11,088 bases of DNA, taken from Chloroflexota bacterium. GTDB taxonomy: Bacteria > Chloroflexota > UBA5177 > JANWHV01. Position 1 is the stretch's first letter; each line of letters opens with the position of its first letter. The stretch covers positions 1 to 11,088 of the forward strand of contig JANWHO010000295.1 of NCBI GenBank assembly GCA_025450375.1, read 5' to 3'. The notes beneath the pieces are model-generated. The model made no database searches. It saw only the letters and a program-made list of their open reading frames with translations, and had not been told where the DNA came from. Of the stretch, positions 1 to 7,622 are shown piece by piece. Both the position numbers and the translations under genes were made by a program.

Positions 1-1
1 A

Positions 2-496
2 CCAGGTTTCGTACCCAGCCGGTGGGTGCGGATGGAATGTTCCGGCCAATTCGTCGTCGGTCGGAACCTGAAAGAAGGCTCGCCAGCCAGCCAGTTCCTC
101 GGCGGACATCTCGAACGTCGCGTCTGGTGTGGCCATGAAGCGCGCGTGTGTCCGCTCGAGTTGCGCCGCTTCGTCGACCGCCAAATAGAGGATCGAGGCG
201 TTGGCTCCCAACGCCTCGGCGAGCCAGACCAATGCCGACCGTTCATCTTGGGCCCAGAAGCCGAAGTCGAGTATGGCGCTGATCCCGGCCTGGATGGCGC
301 GCAGCGCTAGCCAGATCAGGCGCCCCTCCACTATGTCGCGCTTGCCGCCAGCATCGGATTCCCCGAACAAGGGGATCATCCATTCGTCGGGACTGAGCCG
401 TAGGGCGCGGGGTGTTCCCTCGATCTCGCGGGCTCGTGTCGTCTTGCCTGACCCTGGAAGGCCAACCAGCAAAAACAGTACCGATCCAGACACCAT
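2..496 (-). CDS. P-loop kinase-like ATP-binding protein (AAA_33 type), 3' end cut by window edge
   Basis: The minus strand is open from the ATG at 494-496 to the left edge, giving 165 codons with no stop, so the gene is incomplete. The N-terminus is a hydrophobic beta strand followed by a Walker A loop, GLPGSGKTT (residues 12-20). After it come a SPDEWM segment (35-40) and LDFGFW (76-81), the pattern of small P-loop kinases of the AAA_33/COG0645 group, which phosphorylate small molecules or antibiotics, or act like zeta-type toxins. A helical part follows with ERTHARF near residue 119. A weak GGGAG lies about 12 bases before the ATG, so the start is plausible but not firmly fixed; a GTG follows directly as the second codon. 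The gene lies downstream of the solute-binding protein gene on the same strand. The substrate cannot be told from the sequence. No antitoxin-like neighbour is visible, so a toxin role is not favoured. Confidence 0.8.
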   Translation of the reverse strand, partial: MVSGSVLFLLVGLPGSGKTTRAREIEGTPRALRLSPDEWMIPLFGESDAGGKRDIVEGRLIWLALRAIQAGISAILDFGFWAQDERSALVWLAEALGANASILYLAVDEAAQLERTHARFMATPDATFEMSAEELAGWRAFFQVPTDDELAGTFHPHPPAGYETW

Positions 497-535
497 ACCA
501 ACATCATACTCCCAAGCAAAGGCTATCCGCCGGCA

Positions 536-622
536 TCACCCGATTTCAGGTGCAATCCGGAAGAGCGCTTCCATCTCCAGGCGTATGCGAGTGGCCTCGC
601 CGATCTCGTCTATCCGCCGGAC
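536..622 (-). pseudogene. Orphan C-terminal remnant of a SAF-domain dehydrogenase
   Basis: After the stop of the solute-binding protein gene, the minus strand encodes a short stretch ending in TGA at 536-538. It reads VRRIDEIGEA, then TRIRLEMEALFRIAPEIG. It matches the last residues of the intact dehydrogenase at 9355-10725 (VRTDETSEAV, then RVRREMEALFRVAPDY). At DNA level 549-617 matches 9377-9445 without gaps at 56 of 69 positions, and 12 of the 13 differences are transitions. Nothing of the rest of the enzyme (Rossmann fold, SAF core) is present, so this is a decayed end of a second copy, left by deletion or by insertion of the neighbouring gene. It has no start codon or ribosome binding site of its own that I can support. 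Confidence 0.75.
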
Positions 623-634
623 GCACGCCTGATG

Positions 635-2269
635 CTAGGCCCTGCGCCAACTCCCGACCGTGGCAAAAGCGGGGAGGAAGGGGTTGGCCACGAAGCCGGT
701 AAGATTGCTCGGCAGCGCCATGGCCTGGGTTTCCCAATAGAGGAAGATCACCGGCGCCTCATCGGCCAGCAGCGCCTGGATCTTGAAATAGATAGCCCTG
801 CGCCTCACCGGGTCGACGGCACCGTTCCCGGCACGGTAGAGCGCGTCGACCTGGGCCTGGAAGTCGGGCCGATAGAAATACGCAAGGCTATCGCAGCAGG
901 TGTTGTCGGTCGGCGTCTTGGGGATACCGGCGCTGATCCAATACAGCGAGTCGTCGGGGTCGGGGTTGTTGGCGTTCACGATCGTGACGCCGGCCATCGC
1001 CCTGGTGAAGTAGGGGCCGTCGGGGCCATAGATCTGATTGCCCCCAATCGACCGGAGCCTAATTTTGATGCCGAGTTGGCCCCATTCCTGGCGCAGCACC
1101 TGGTCGATCCGCTCGCCGGTATGGTCACCGGCACTCGTCCAGAGGGTCATGGCGAACGCCAGACTATTCTTCCGCAGCACGCCGTCCGAGCCCTTGATGA
1201 AGCCGTCGGCCGTCAGCATCGCCGCCGCTCTGGCCATGCTGAAGGCATGTTTGGGCACCTTCGGGTCGTAGTACGACCCAACCGCCGGCGAGACATTGGC
1301 GTCCGCGATGGCGCCCATCCCCAGCCCGATGCCCTTGAAGATCGCTTCCTTGGGCGTGGCATAGTCGAGCGCCTGGCGGACCGCTCTCTCGCGTAGGAAG
1401 CCGTACTGGGTGAGGTCGACATGCCAGTAGCCGTTGTTTAGCCACGTGACCACTCGCTTTCCGGCGATGCCCCGCGCTTGGACCACCTGCTGCGGGAGGA
1501 TCGCGCCCATGTCTACTTCGCCCGTCTTCAATTGGGCCAGGAGGCTGTTGCGGTCGGGCGCAATCTTGTAGATGACCTTCGTGAAGAAGGGTTGCCCGCG
1601 CCAGGAGTAGGGGTTGGGCGCCAGGATGATGTGGTCCCCGGTCATCCATTCGGTGACCCGGTAGGGACCGGTGCCGAAGGGTGCGCGGTTGAACGGCGTG
1701 GTGTTGAAGTTGACCCCTGGCCGGTTATAGATGTGCGCGGGGATGAGCAGGCTCCAACCCACATTGACCAGGAAGGGCGCGTTCACCGCTTTGAGGTGGC
1801 ACACGAAGGTGTAGGCGTCGGGCGTACTGGAGCGGTCGATCTGGTCCCACCCCGTGGTGTTGGTTACATTGTGCGCCTTGTCGAAGATGGCGCGATAGTT
1901 GTAGGCAACGTCGGCACTGGTGAAGGGCGCGCCGTCGGCCCAGCGCACGCCATGTCGCAGGTGAAAGGTCCAGGTGCGGCCATCAGCGGTGTGCTCGACT
2001 TTGGTGGCAAGATCTGGCTGCAGCCGGCCCCGCGCGTCGACGCGCAGCAATGAGTCGAAGATCGCGGGAGCCACGTCATTGGTGTTGCCCTCAACGGTGG
2101 TCCAGGGATTCAGGGTGTCCGGCTCACCGGCCGCGCCGTAAATCAAGGTAGTAGTGACCGTAGCCGCTCGATAGGCGGGCCGTGCCGCCGCATCGATGGC
2201 GCCGCTGCCGCCGAGCACCATGGCGACGATCAGCAAGGCCGCACGACCGCTCAATCCGATGCGTGTCAT
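635..2269 (-). CDS. ABC transporter substrate-binding protein, family 5 (peptide/nickel class)
   Basis: This 544-residue protein would capture a peptide or similar solute outside the membrane and deliver it to an ABC importer. The start is the ATG at 2267-2269, with GGAGGA about 8 bases upstream; a longer frame to 2314 has no such site. Residues 1-30 form a signal peptide: a basic start, a hydrophobic stretch, then DAAARPA as a likely signal peptidase I site. There is no lipobox cysteine. Family hallmarks follow: GAAGEPDTLNPWT (45-57), LQPDLATKVE (83-92), TWTFHLRHGVRWADGAPFTS (99-118), FGTGPYRVTEW (198-208), and a C-terminal LTGFVANP typical of SBP_bac_5. The length is normal for the family. 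It lies 72 bp downstream of the TPR gene on the same strand and may be cotranscribed with it. No permease or ATPase gene is in the window, so the solute cannot be inferred. Confidence 0.93.
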   Translation of the reverse strand: MTRIGLSGRAALLIVAMVLGGSGAIDAAARPAYRAATVTTTLIYGAAGEPDTLNPWTTVEGNTNDVAPAIFDSLLRVDARGRLQPDLATKVEHTADGRTWTFHLRHGVRWADGAPFTSADVAYNYRAIFDKAHNVTNTTGWDQIDRSSTPDAYTFVCHLKAVNAPFLVNVGWSLLIPAHIYNRPGVNFNTTPFNRAPFGTGPYRVTEWMTGDHIILAPNPYSWRGQPFFTKVIYKIAPDRNSLLAQLKTGEVDMGAILPQQVVQARGIAGKRVVTWLNNGYWHVDLTQYGFLRERAVRQALDYATPKEAIFKGIGLGMGAIADANVSPAVGSYYDPKVPKHAFSMARAAAMLTADGFIKGSDGVLRKNSLAFAMTLWTSAGDHTGERIDQVLRQEWGQLGIKIRLRSIGGNQIYGPDGPYFTRAMAGVTIVNANNPDPDDSLYWISAGIPKTPTDNTCCDSLAYFYRPDFQAQVDALYRAGNGAVDPVRRRAIYFKIQALLADEAPVIFLYWETQAMALPSNLTGFVANPFLPAFATVGSWRRA

Positions 2270-2341
2270 AACCCTGTCCTCCGATACGCCGCGACAGCGA
2301 ACCTTGTGCGGCAAACGGTACCCGATCGGGGCGGGGGCCTG

Positions 2342-2953
2342 TCAAGGCGGGCCCGGCGTGGGCGCACCCGCCTCGGGGTGCTGGGCGCTAGCGGCCTCAC
2401 GCAGGGCGCGCAGATCCGGGTCGTCGGGAGCCAGCCGCAGCCCGATGGCCAGCGCGGCCAGGGCCTGAGTCGGCCGGCCGGCCCGGAGGAGAACCCGCGC
2501 CAGTTCCCCGTACCCGTCGGTCGCCCGGGGCGCCGTTTCGACAGCTCGGCGTGCATAGCGCTCCGCCGTCTCCAGGCGCCCGCCCTCCCGATCGAGCCGG
2601 GCTAGCGCCAGCCACGGTTGCGGGTGGCCGGGGTTGCCGGCCACCGCCGCCAGATATGCCTGGTGGGCCAGGTCAGGCTCGCCGCCGGCCTCCAGCGTGC
2701 TACCCAGTTGCCGTGCGAACCGCGCATCCTCCGGATCGAGCGCGGCCGCGCGCTGGGCGAAGGCGATGGCCAGGCCGTGTTTGCCGAGGCGCTGGTAGAG
2801 GGTGGCGAGGTGCGCCGCGTGGCCGGGCTCGTCGGGATCGATCGCGACTAGACGCAAGAGGAGTTCTTCGGCCAGCGCGATCTGGTCCTGTCCCAGCGCG
2901 GCGAGGGCACGCCGCGCCAGGTCAGCAATGTTTGCCGGCTGTTGCGTCTCCAT
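2342..2953 (-). CDS. Tetratricopeptide repeat protein
   Basis: This 203-residue protein consists almost entirely of TPR-type helical pairs of 34 residues, about 7-40, 41-74, 75-108, 109-142 and 143-176. Each ends in a DP, NP or AP turn, and consensus alanines and glycines recur (for example LATLYQRLGKHGLAIAFAQR). Such solenoids usually act as protein-protein scaffolds. There is no signal peptide or membrane segment, so it is probably cytoplasmic. The C-terminus is a short Ala/Pro/Gly-rich tail. I chose the ATG at 2951-2953 because GGGAGGAG lies just upstream at normal spacing; an in-frame ATG six codons earlier overlaps that site. It precedes the solute-binding protein gene by 72 bp on the same strand, possibly in one transcript. 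The partner and process are unknown. Confidence 0.85.
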   Translation of the reverse strand: METQQPANIADLARRALAALGQDQIALAEELLLRLVAIDPDEPGHAAHLATLYQRLGKHGLAIAFAQRAAALDPEDARFARQLGSTLEAGGEPDLAHQAYLAAVAGNPGHPQPWLALARLDREGGRLETAERYARRAVETAPRATDGYGELARVLLRAGRPTQALAALAIGLRLAPDDPDLRALREAASAQHPEAGAPTPGPP

Positions 2954-3118
2954 CGATGCTCCTCCCGCCACGGGACAACTGTCTCACCTGTGAAGACCTC
3001 CCGCTTGCCAAGTGGTCCGGGGCAGCCATCGCGCAAGACTGCCCTTCCGTACGCAGGGCCTCCAGGGTAAAGGACTGTGGAGACGGACGTCGCGCCGTTG
3101 TTTGTCGCGCCCGTTCCC
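2954..3118. other. Intergenic region between the HAF-protein and TPR genes
   Basis: These 165 bases hold the 3' flank of the HAF gene and the 5' flank of the TPR gene, both on the minus strand. A GGGCAG/CTGCCC inverted repeat (3020-3025 with 3039-3044, 13-base loop) is too weak to call a terminator. Near the TPR gene, AACTGT (2977-2982) and ACCTGT (2986-2991) resemble the half-sites of the repeat around the STAND regulator. I see no gene here. Confidence 0.5.
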
Positions 3119-4438
3119 CTAATGTCGGCTCGGAATCAGCAGGACAGCGTGCATCTTGCCGTTGGGCAGAAAGCCTTCGCATTTGATCTCGCCTCGATTA
3201 TTGATGTACACCGCGCCACCCAGGTGCAGGCCAGAAGGAGAGGGCGCGACCAGGGTGTTCAGGTCGTAGATGGAGCCGTGATCCCACAGCCACCCAGTCC
3301 CCCCGACGCCACATTTGCCCGCATCGCCTACGACCTGGTCCCGTGCGTTGATACCATATCCGGTGCTGCATGGGCTACCAGCAACGGTCCCAAGATCAAT
3401 CAACACGCCCTTTCGCCAGAGAAAAGCGTGGTGGGCCTTGCTGCCGGATATGTCCGCGTTGCCGACCACGTCTCCCGCTTCGTTGACCCAGTTCGCGAGC
3501 CCGTTCTTCCCGCCAAAGGTACCCAGATCCTTCAGGGCGCGCCCGTCCCACAGGAACGGGTGGTAGGTCAGATCTCCGGCCAGGTTACTTTGGCCTACGA
3601 CCATGCCGCCATCGGTGAGGCTGTTCACGATGCTGTTGGTGCCGCCGAGGGTGCCAAGGTCTTGCATGTGGCCGTTCTGCCAGAGAAACGGGTCCACTGT
3701 CGGGACCTTCGTCACCGGATTCGGCGTCAAGTTGGTGTACGACCACCCTGCGATCTGTCCACGCTCGTTGATATACCATGCCTGCGCATCGGGGCCGCCG
3801 AGCGTGCCGATGTCGTGGATTACCCCGTCCTGCCAGAGATAGCCGCGGGTTTGGGTTCCCCAGTTGGCCAGGGAATAGGGATCGGGGATGGCATTCGACG
3901 CGATACCGGTGATCTGGTCTCGATTGTTCATCGCGTTCGGTGAGTTCTCGTAGCCGCCCAGCGTGCCCAGATTGATGATCCGGCCATCCTTCCACAGTAT
4001 GCCGGCCGTCTCTGGATAGCCCTTCAGGGGATCAACGACCCCATTGGTGGAGAGGCCGAGCGCGTCCCCCCGCGCATTGACCCAATAGGCGTAGCTGCTG
4101 TTTGTGCCCGGCAGCGCGCCCAGATCGGTCAGGACGCCGTGACGCTGCAGGAACGCATGCTGAATGAAGGGGTCTGGGATGTCAGGGAATTGGGGGTTCT
4201 GTTTGGGGGAGGTGGTGTCGAGAAGAGCCGTGTCTGCCCCACCCACGAGCATCCCCTGATTATTCAGCATCTTGGCATCGTTGACAGTGCCGCTGTTTGG
4301 ACCACCGAATGTCCCCACGTCAACCACAATATAGCGATACTGCATATCCTTTGGGACCTGCGCGGCCGTCCGGGCGGGGATCGCCAGCGCGGTGAGTAAG
4401 CTGATCGCCATGATACATGGCCCAACGCTTGCTTTCAT
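3119..4438 (-). CDS. Secreted HAF-repeat protein, seven repeats
   Basis: This 439-residue protein begins at the ATG at 4436-4438, with AAGGAG about 7 bases upstream; in-frame codons further upstream have no ribosome binding site. Residues 1-27 are a signal peptide (hydrophobic AISLLTALAIPA, then ARTAAQ), so it is exported. The mature part is built of repeats of about 40-60 residues with the pattern 'aFLW..G...DLGTLGG....a..IN..GqvvG.s'. They start near residues 94 (HAFLQRHGVLTDLGALPG), 146 (GILWKDGRIINLGTLGG), 199, 250, 294, 338 and 382. A seventh repeat with DLNTL in place of DLGTLGG closes the series. An additional DVGTFGG motif at 40-46 may supply the last strand of a ring. The family name comes from the 'HAF' in HAFLW, and its members are extracellular or surface proteins of unknown function. 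A seven-bladed beta-propeller is plausible but is my inference. It is divergent from the STAND regulator. Confidence 0.9.
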   Translation of the reverse strand: MKASVGPCIMAISLLTALAIPARTAAQVPKDMQYRYIVVDVGTFGGPNSGTVNDAKMLNNQGMLVGGADTALLDTTSPKQNPQFPDIPDPFIQHAFLQRHGVLTDLGALPGTNSSYAYWVNARGDALGLSTNGVVDPLKGYPETAGILWKDGRIINLGTLGGYENSPNAMNNRDQITGIASNAIPDPYSLANWGTQTRGYLWQDGVIHDIGTLGGPDAQAWYINERGQIAGWSYTNLTPNPVTKVPTVDPFLWQNGHMQDLGTLGGTNSIVNSLTDGGMVVGQSNLAGDLTYHPFLWDGRALKDLGTFGGKNGLANWVNEAGDVVGNADISGSKAHHAFLWRKGVLIDLGTVAGSPCSTGYGINARDQVVGDAGKCGVGGTGWLWDHGSIYDLNTLVAPSPSGLHLGGAVYINNRGEIKCEGFLPNGKMHAVLLIPSRH

Positions 4439-4579
4439 GCTCTTCTCCTTAATGGCTTTGCGCGAGAGCGCTTGTGGATATCGCCGATAGCTCCCGTGAT
4501 TTCTCCCTCCTTCCGGTTGTCCAGCGACAGCATTCTCGTGGCTGCCGTCCTGCACCCTAGCATGGATGACGGGACGCCC

Positions 4580-4620
4580 GTCGGCCACCGACACCTCGTA
4601 CAGTTATCCCTGACAGTTGC
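4580..4620 (+). repeat. Copy A of an inverted regulatory-type element flanking the STAND regulator
   Basis: The core 4595-4620 matches the reverse complement of 7623-7648 at 24 of 26 positions. With one gap the similarity extends to about 42 bases. Inside the core, ACAGTT occurs twice as a direct repeat 13 bases apart (4600-4605 and 4613-4618). The position in a divergent promoter region and the repeated half-sites suggest a binding site for a transcription factor. The protein that binds it is not known. Confidence 0.65.
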
Positions 4621-4665
4621 GCGGAGGAGGCGCGCTCGCCGGTCGTACGCACAGGTTGATCCGTG

Positions 4666-4674
4666 TGCTATGCT
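4666..4674 (+). promoter_or_regulatory. Possible extended -10 promoter element for the STAND regulator gene
   Basis: TGCTATGCT has the form TGnTATnnT of an extended -10 box and lies 53 bases before the start codon. No good -35 box stands at the usual distance, which is tolerable for extended -10 promoters. The repeat at 4580-4620 would then lie upstream of the polymerase site, where activators bind. This is a weak call from a short motif. Confidence 0.25.
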
Positions 4675-4727
4675 TCAGCCATGGCCGATGGGCCGCGACC
4701 GGCGACTGGGCCATACAGGAGGAGGAC

Positions 4728-7490
4728 ATGGCACAGGCGGCCCGCGAAACCGATCCGCCGGTCAGCTTCGGAATTCTTCTCAAGCGCTATCGAGTGCGGG
4801 CGGGATTCTCCCAGGAGGCGCTGGCCGAGCGCGCCGGCTTGAGCCCCGATGCAATCAACTCCCTGGAGAGCGGGCGCCGGCAGGCGCCCTACCGCGACAC
4901 CGTGGCGCTCCTGGCCCGCGCCCTCGACCTGCCGGCTCTGGACCTCGCCGCCCTGGAAGCCACCGTGGTCCGCCGGCGGGGACCGCTCCCTACGGCGCCT
5001 GCCTCCTCGGCGCCCCTGCCGCCGCACAACCTGCCGGCGACCGGCGCGCTGATCGGACGCGATCACGAGGTGGCTACCGCGGCGGCCCTGCTGGAGCAGC
5101 CGGATCCGCGTCTGCTCACCCTGACCGGGCCGGGCGGCGTGGGCAAGACCCGCCTGGCCCTTGCCGTGGCGCGGACGCTGCTGCCCACCCATCCCGATGG
5201 CGTCTGGCTGATCGAGCTGGCCGCGCTGAACGACTCCACCCTGGTGGTGACCGCGGTCGCCGCCGCTCTGGGGTTGCGGGACCGCCCGGGTATCGGTCCT
5301 CTGCCTGCCCTGACCGAGCACCTGGCCGAGAAGTGCCTGCTGCTGGTCCTGGACAACTGTGAGCACCTTCTCGGTGCCTGCGCCGAACTGGTCACCGTGC
5401 TATTGCGCGCCTGTCCCCGCCTGCGGCTGCTGGCCACCAGCCGGGAGGGCCTGGCTCTCGCGGAGGAGTGCCTGTTCCGCGTACCGTCGCTGGCCTTCCC
5501 GGATCCCAAACGGCTGCCCCCGATTGAGGAGTTGCCGTCCTACCCGGCCGTGGCGCTGCTGCTCTCTCGGGCGCGGGCGCGGCGGGAGGACTTCGCGATC
5601 ACCGCCGAAAACGCGGCGGCGGTGGCCGAGGTGTGCACGCGACTGGACGGTATCCCGCTGGCCATCGAGCTGGCGGCGGCGCGGCTGAGCGCGCTGCCGA
5701 TAGAGCAACTCGCCGCCCGGCTTGGCGACTGCCTCCGGCTCCTGACGAGCGGCTCGCGCGCCGCGCTGCCGCGCCAGCGCACCCTGCGCGCCACCCTGGA
5801 CTGGAGCTGGCAGTTGCTCAGCCCGCCCGAGCAGGCGCTGCTGCGGCGGCTGGCGATCTTCGCGGGCGGCTGGACCCTGGAGGCGGCCGAGGCGATCTGC
5901 GCCGATGAAGAACCACCCCCGACGAAGACCGATCTCACGAGCCACGGCGCGGCCGGCGTGGACAGCGCCGAGGTGCTGCCCCTGCTGATGGGACTGGTCG
6001 ACAAGTCGCTGGTGGCGCCGCGGTTCCTCCCGATCCTCAATGGGGAACTCGCGGCACGGGAGACGCGCTACCAACTGCTGGAGACGGTGCGCCACTATGC
6101 GCGGGAGCGGCTGGAGGAGGCGGGCGAGGCGGCGCTGGTGGCCAACCGGCACCTGGCCTGGTACCTGGACCTGGCGGAGGCGGGCGATTCGGGGATCAAA
6201 GGTCGGGCGGAGGTGGCCTGGCGGCACAGGCTGGAAGCCGAGTACGACAACCTGCGGGCGGCGCTAGCCTGGAGCGCCCTGGTCCGGACCCTATCCCCCG
6301 AGAATCGCGCCCACCACCCAGGACCGGAGGCGCGGCTACGGCTCGCGGGTGCGCTCTGGTGGTTCTGGGCGTCGCAAGGCCATCTGCGCGAGGGTCTAAG
6401 CTGGCTCGAAGCGGCACTGGCCGAGGACGACGTGGTCAGTACCGTGCGCATCCGCGCGCTGACCGGCGCTGGGCATTTGCGGCACATATTCGGCGACACC
6501 GGGGGCGCCCGCCCGCTGCTCCAGGAAAGCCTTGCCCTGGCCCGGGCACTCGACGATCCGCGCGGCATCGCGGAGGCGCTGTGCTTCCTGGGGTGCTGGA
6601 TGAGGTGGTTGGGCGATCCCGCGGAGGCATATCGGTTCCTCAATGAGAGCCTGGCGCTATTACGTGAGCAGCATGACACGTGGTTGCTCGCCCGCGTGCT
6701 CCGCGAGCTTGGGACGATGGCATTTGATGAGAGGAAGGCCCCAGATCAGCTAGATTACGACCTGATTACGTCGCTGTTGGAGGAAAGCCTCCGCGTGGCG
6801 CACCTTTCTGGGCAGCCCTCGAGTATTGCCGAGTCACTGGCTTGGCTCGGGAATCTAGCCTCCACCCGGGGTGATGTCGAGCGCGCGGCAATTCTGATTG
6901 ACGAGGGCCTGTCCCTGGCACGTATGTTGGGCGATCAGCAAGTACTCTGTGACCTGCTCTTTAACGCCGGCGTCCTGGCGGCACAGCGGAACGATCTCGA
7001 GCAAGCCGAGGTGCACTTCACCGACGGATTGGCTGTGGGGCGGGCAAGCGGAGTCCTCCAATTCCAGGTGGACGCGCTCTTTCACCTAGCGTGCCTGGCC
7101 CTTGAGAGCGGCGAGTTCTTCCGCGTGTTTGCCCTGGTGCGGGAGGGTCTCTCGCTGCAACGGCGTACGTTGCCCTTCGTTCGGCGCATGGAATTGGCCG
7201 ATCTGGTGATGCTGCTGGCTGCCGCGCTAGTCGCCACTGGGCGGTATGCACCGGCGGTCGTGCTCTTCGGCGCGGTCGCGGCGATCCGGGAAGCGGTCGG
7301 CGGCGCGGGCGATATGGCCCTTCCCGCCGAGCACATCTACGCGCGCGCCAGGGCCGCTGTCGATCGGTCCCAGGCTGTTGCGCGGGCTGCCCTTGATGGG
7401 GATGTCTTCGCGGCGGCCTGGGGGCAGGGTTGGGCTATGTCGGCGGAGGATCTGATCGTCCATGCCCTGACCGAGAATGTTCCCGCCTGA
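4728..7490 (+). CDS. STAND-type regulator: XRE HTH, NB-ARC-like ATPase, TPR
   Basis: This 920-residue protein looks like a signal-dependent transcriptional regulator of the STAND class. Residues 13-70 form an XRE/Cro helix-turn-helix (LLKRYRVRAGFSQEALAERA, then LSPDAINSLESGRR). A Pro/Ala-rich linker leads to a P-loop NTPase: IGRDHEV (109-115), Walker A GPGGVGKTR (134-142), Walker B LLLVLDN (204-210) with CEHL, the LATSRE sensor (235-240) and GIPLAIELAAARL (308-320). A winged-helix-like part follows (RTLRATLDWSWQLLSPPEQA, then LLRRLAIFAGGW, 351-382). From about residue 560 to 860 come TPR-like helical repeats (e.g. LLQESLALARALDDPRGIAE), the likely sensor or scaffold part. The start is the ATG after GGAGGAGGAC; a longer frame from 4617 lacks a site. 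A hairpin after the stop suggests it is monocistronic. It may control its own region through the flanking repeats. The inducing signal is unknown. Confidence 0.92.
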   Translation: MAQAARETDPPVSFGILLKRYRVRAGFSQEALAERAGLSPDAINSLESGRRQAPYRDTVALLARALDLPALDLAALEATVVRRRGPLPTAPASSAPLPPHNLPATGALIGRDHEVATAAALLEQPDPRLLTLTGPGGVGKTRLALAVARTLLPTHPDGVWLIELAALNDSTLVVTAVAAALGLRDRPGIGPLPALTEHLAEKCLLLVLDNCEHLLGACAELVTVLLRACPRLRLLATSREGLALAEECLFRVPSLAFPDPKRLPPIEELPSYPAVALLLSRARARREDFAITAENAAAVAEVCTRLDGIPLAIELAAARLSALPIEQLAARLGDCLRLLTSGSRAALPRQRTLRATLDWSWQLLSPPEQALLRRLAIFAGGWTLEAAEAICADEEPPPTKTDLTSHGAAGVDSAEVLPLLMGLVDKSLVAPRFLPILNGELAARETRYQLLETVRHYARERLEEAGEAALVANRHLAWYLDLAEAGDSGIKGRAEVAWRHRLEAEYDNLRAALAWSALVRTLSPENRAHHPGPEARLRLAGALWWFWASQGHLREGLSWLEAALAEDDVVSTVRIRALTGAGHLRHIFGDTGGARPLLQESLALARALDDPRGIAEALCFLGCWMRWLGDPAEAYRFLNESLALLREQHDTWLLARVLRELGTMAFDERKAPDQLDYDLITSLLEESLRVAHLSGQPSSIAESLAWLGNLASTRGDVERAAILIDEGLSLARMLGDQQVLCDLLFNAGVLAAQRNDLEQAEVHFTDGLAVGRASGVLQFQVDALFHLACLALESGEFFRVFALVREGLSLQRRTLPFVRRMELADLVMLLAAALVATGRYAPAVVLFGAVAAIREAVGGAGDMALPAEHIYARARAAVDRSQAVARAALDGDVFAAAWGQGWAMSAEDLIVHALTENVPA

Positions 7491-7530
7491 GCCGCGCCGC
7501 TGTCAGGTGAATCGCACGTCGGTTGGTGCT

Positions 7531-7551
7531 CTCGCCGGATACTCCGGCGAG
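7531..7551 (+). terminator. Terminator-like hairpin after the STAND regulator gene
   Basis: CTCGCCGGA and TCCGGCGAG form a perfect 9-bp stem around a three-base TAC loop, 40 bases after the stop codon. It is followed by TTCTCCCT rather than a clean T-run, so termination is likely but may be incomplete. Confidence 0.6.
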
Positions 7552-7622
7552 TTCTCCCTGCCGGCCTTGCTGGGTGTTGGCCCGCGGATCAGCCATCGCC
7601 CATACTGATCGCGTTGCTATCG

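Larger units (their letters stand above)
4439..4727. other. Divergent intergenic region between the HAF-protein and STAND-regulator genes
   Basis: These 289 bases must contain the promoters of both divergent genes. The repeat element at 4580-4620 lies inside, about 107 bp before the regulator start and about 142 bp before the HAF start. Ribosome binding sites stand at each end: AAGGAG for the HAF gene and GGAGGAGG for the regulator. No open reading frame here looks coding. Confidence 0.6.

Noticed and set aside
632..1396. Long plus-strand open frame (254 codons)
   Set aside because: It lies antisense within the solute-binding protein gene, whose family motifs are clear; the frame is a by-product of GC-rich codon use.
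2321..2330. CCCGATCGGG palindrome between the TPR and binding protein genes
   Set aside because: A 10-base palindrome without a loop is expected by chance in GC-rich DNA and shows no further symmetry.
3020..3044. GGGCAG/CTGCCC inverted repeat as terminator of the HAF gene
   Set aside because: It has only six pairs, a 13-base loop and no T-run.
3077..3943. Plus-strand open frame of 288 codons
   Set aside because: It is antisense to the HAF-repeat gene and its apparent repeats mirror those of the HAF protein.
3200..4200. Recurring DNA segments that might be a tandem repeat array
   Set aside because: The recurrence comes from the codons of the HAF protein repeats (DLGTLGG and FLW motifs), not from an independent DNA repeat or CRISPR.
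5400..6227. Minus-strand open frame of 275 codons
   Set aside because: It is antisense to the ATPase domain of the STAND regulator and rich in Arg, Gln and Gly without any domain pattern.
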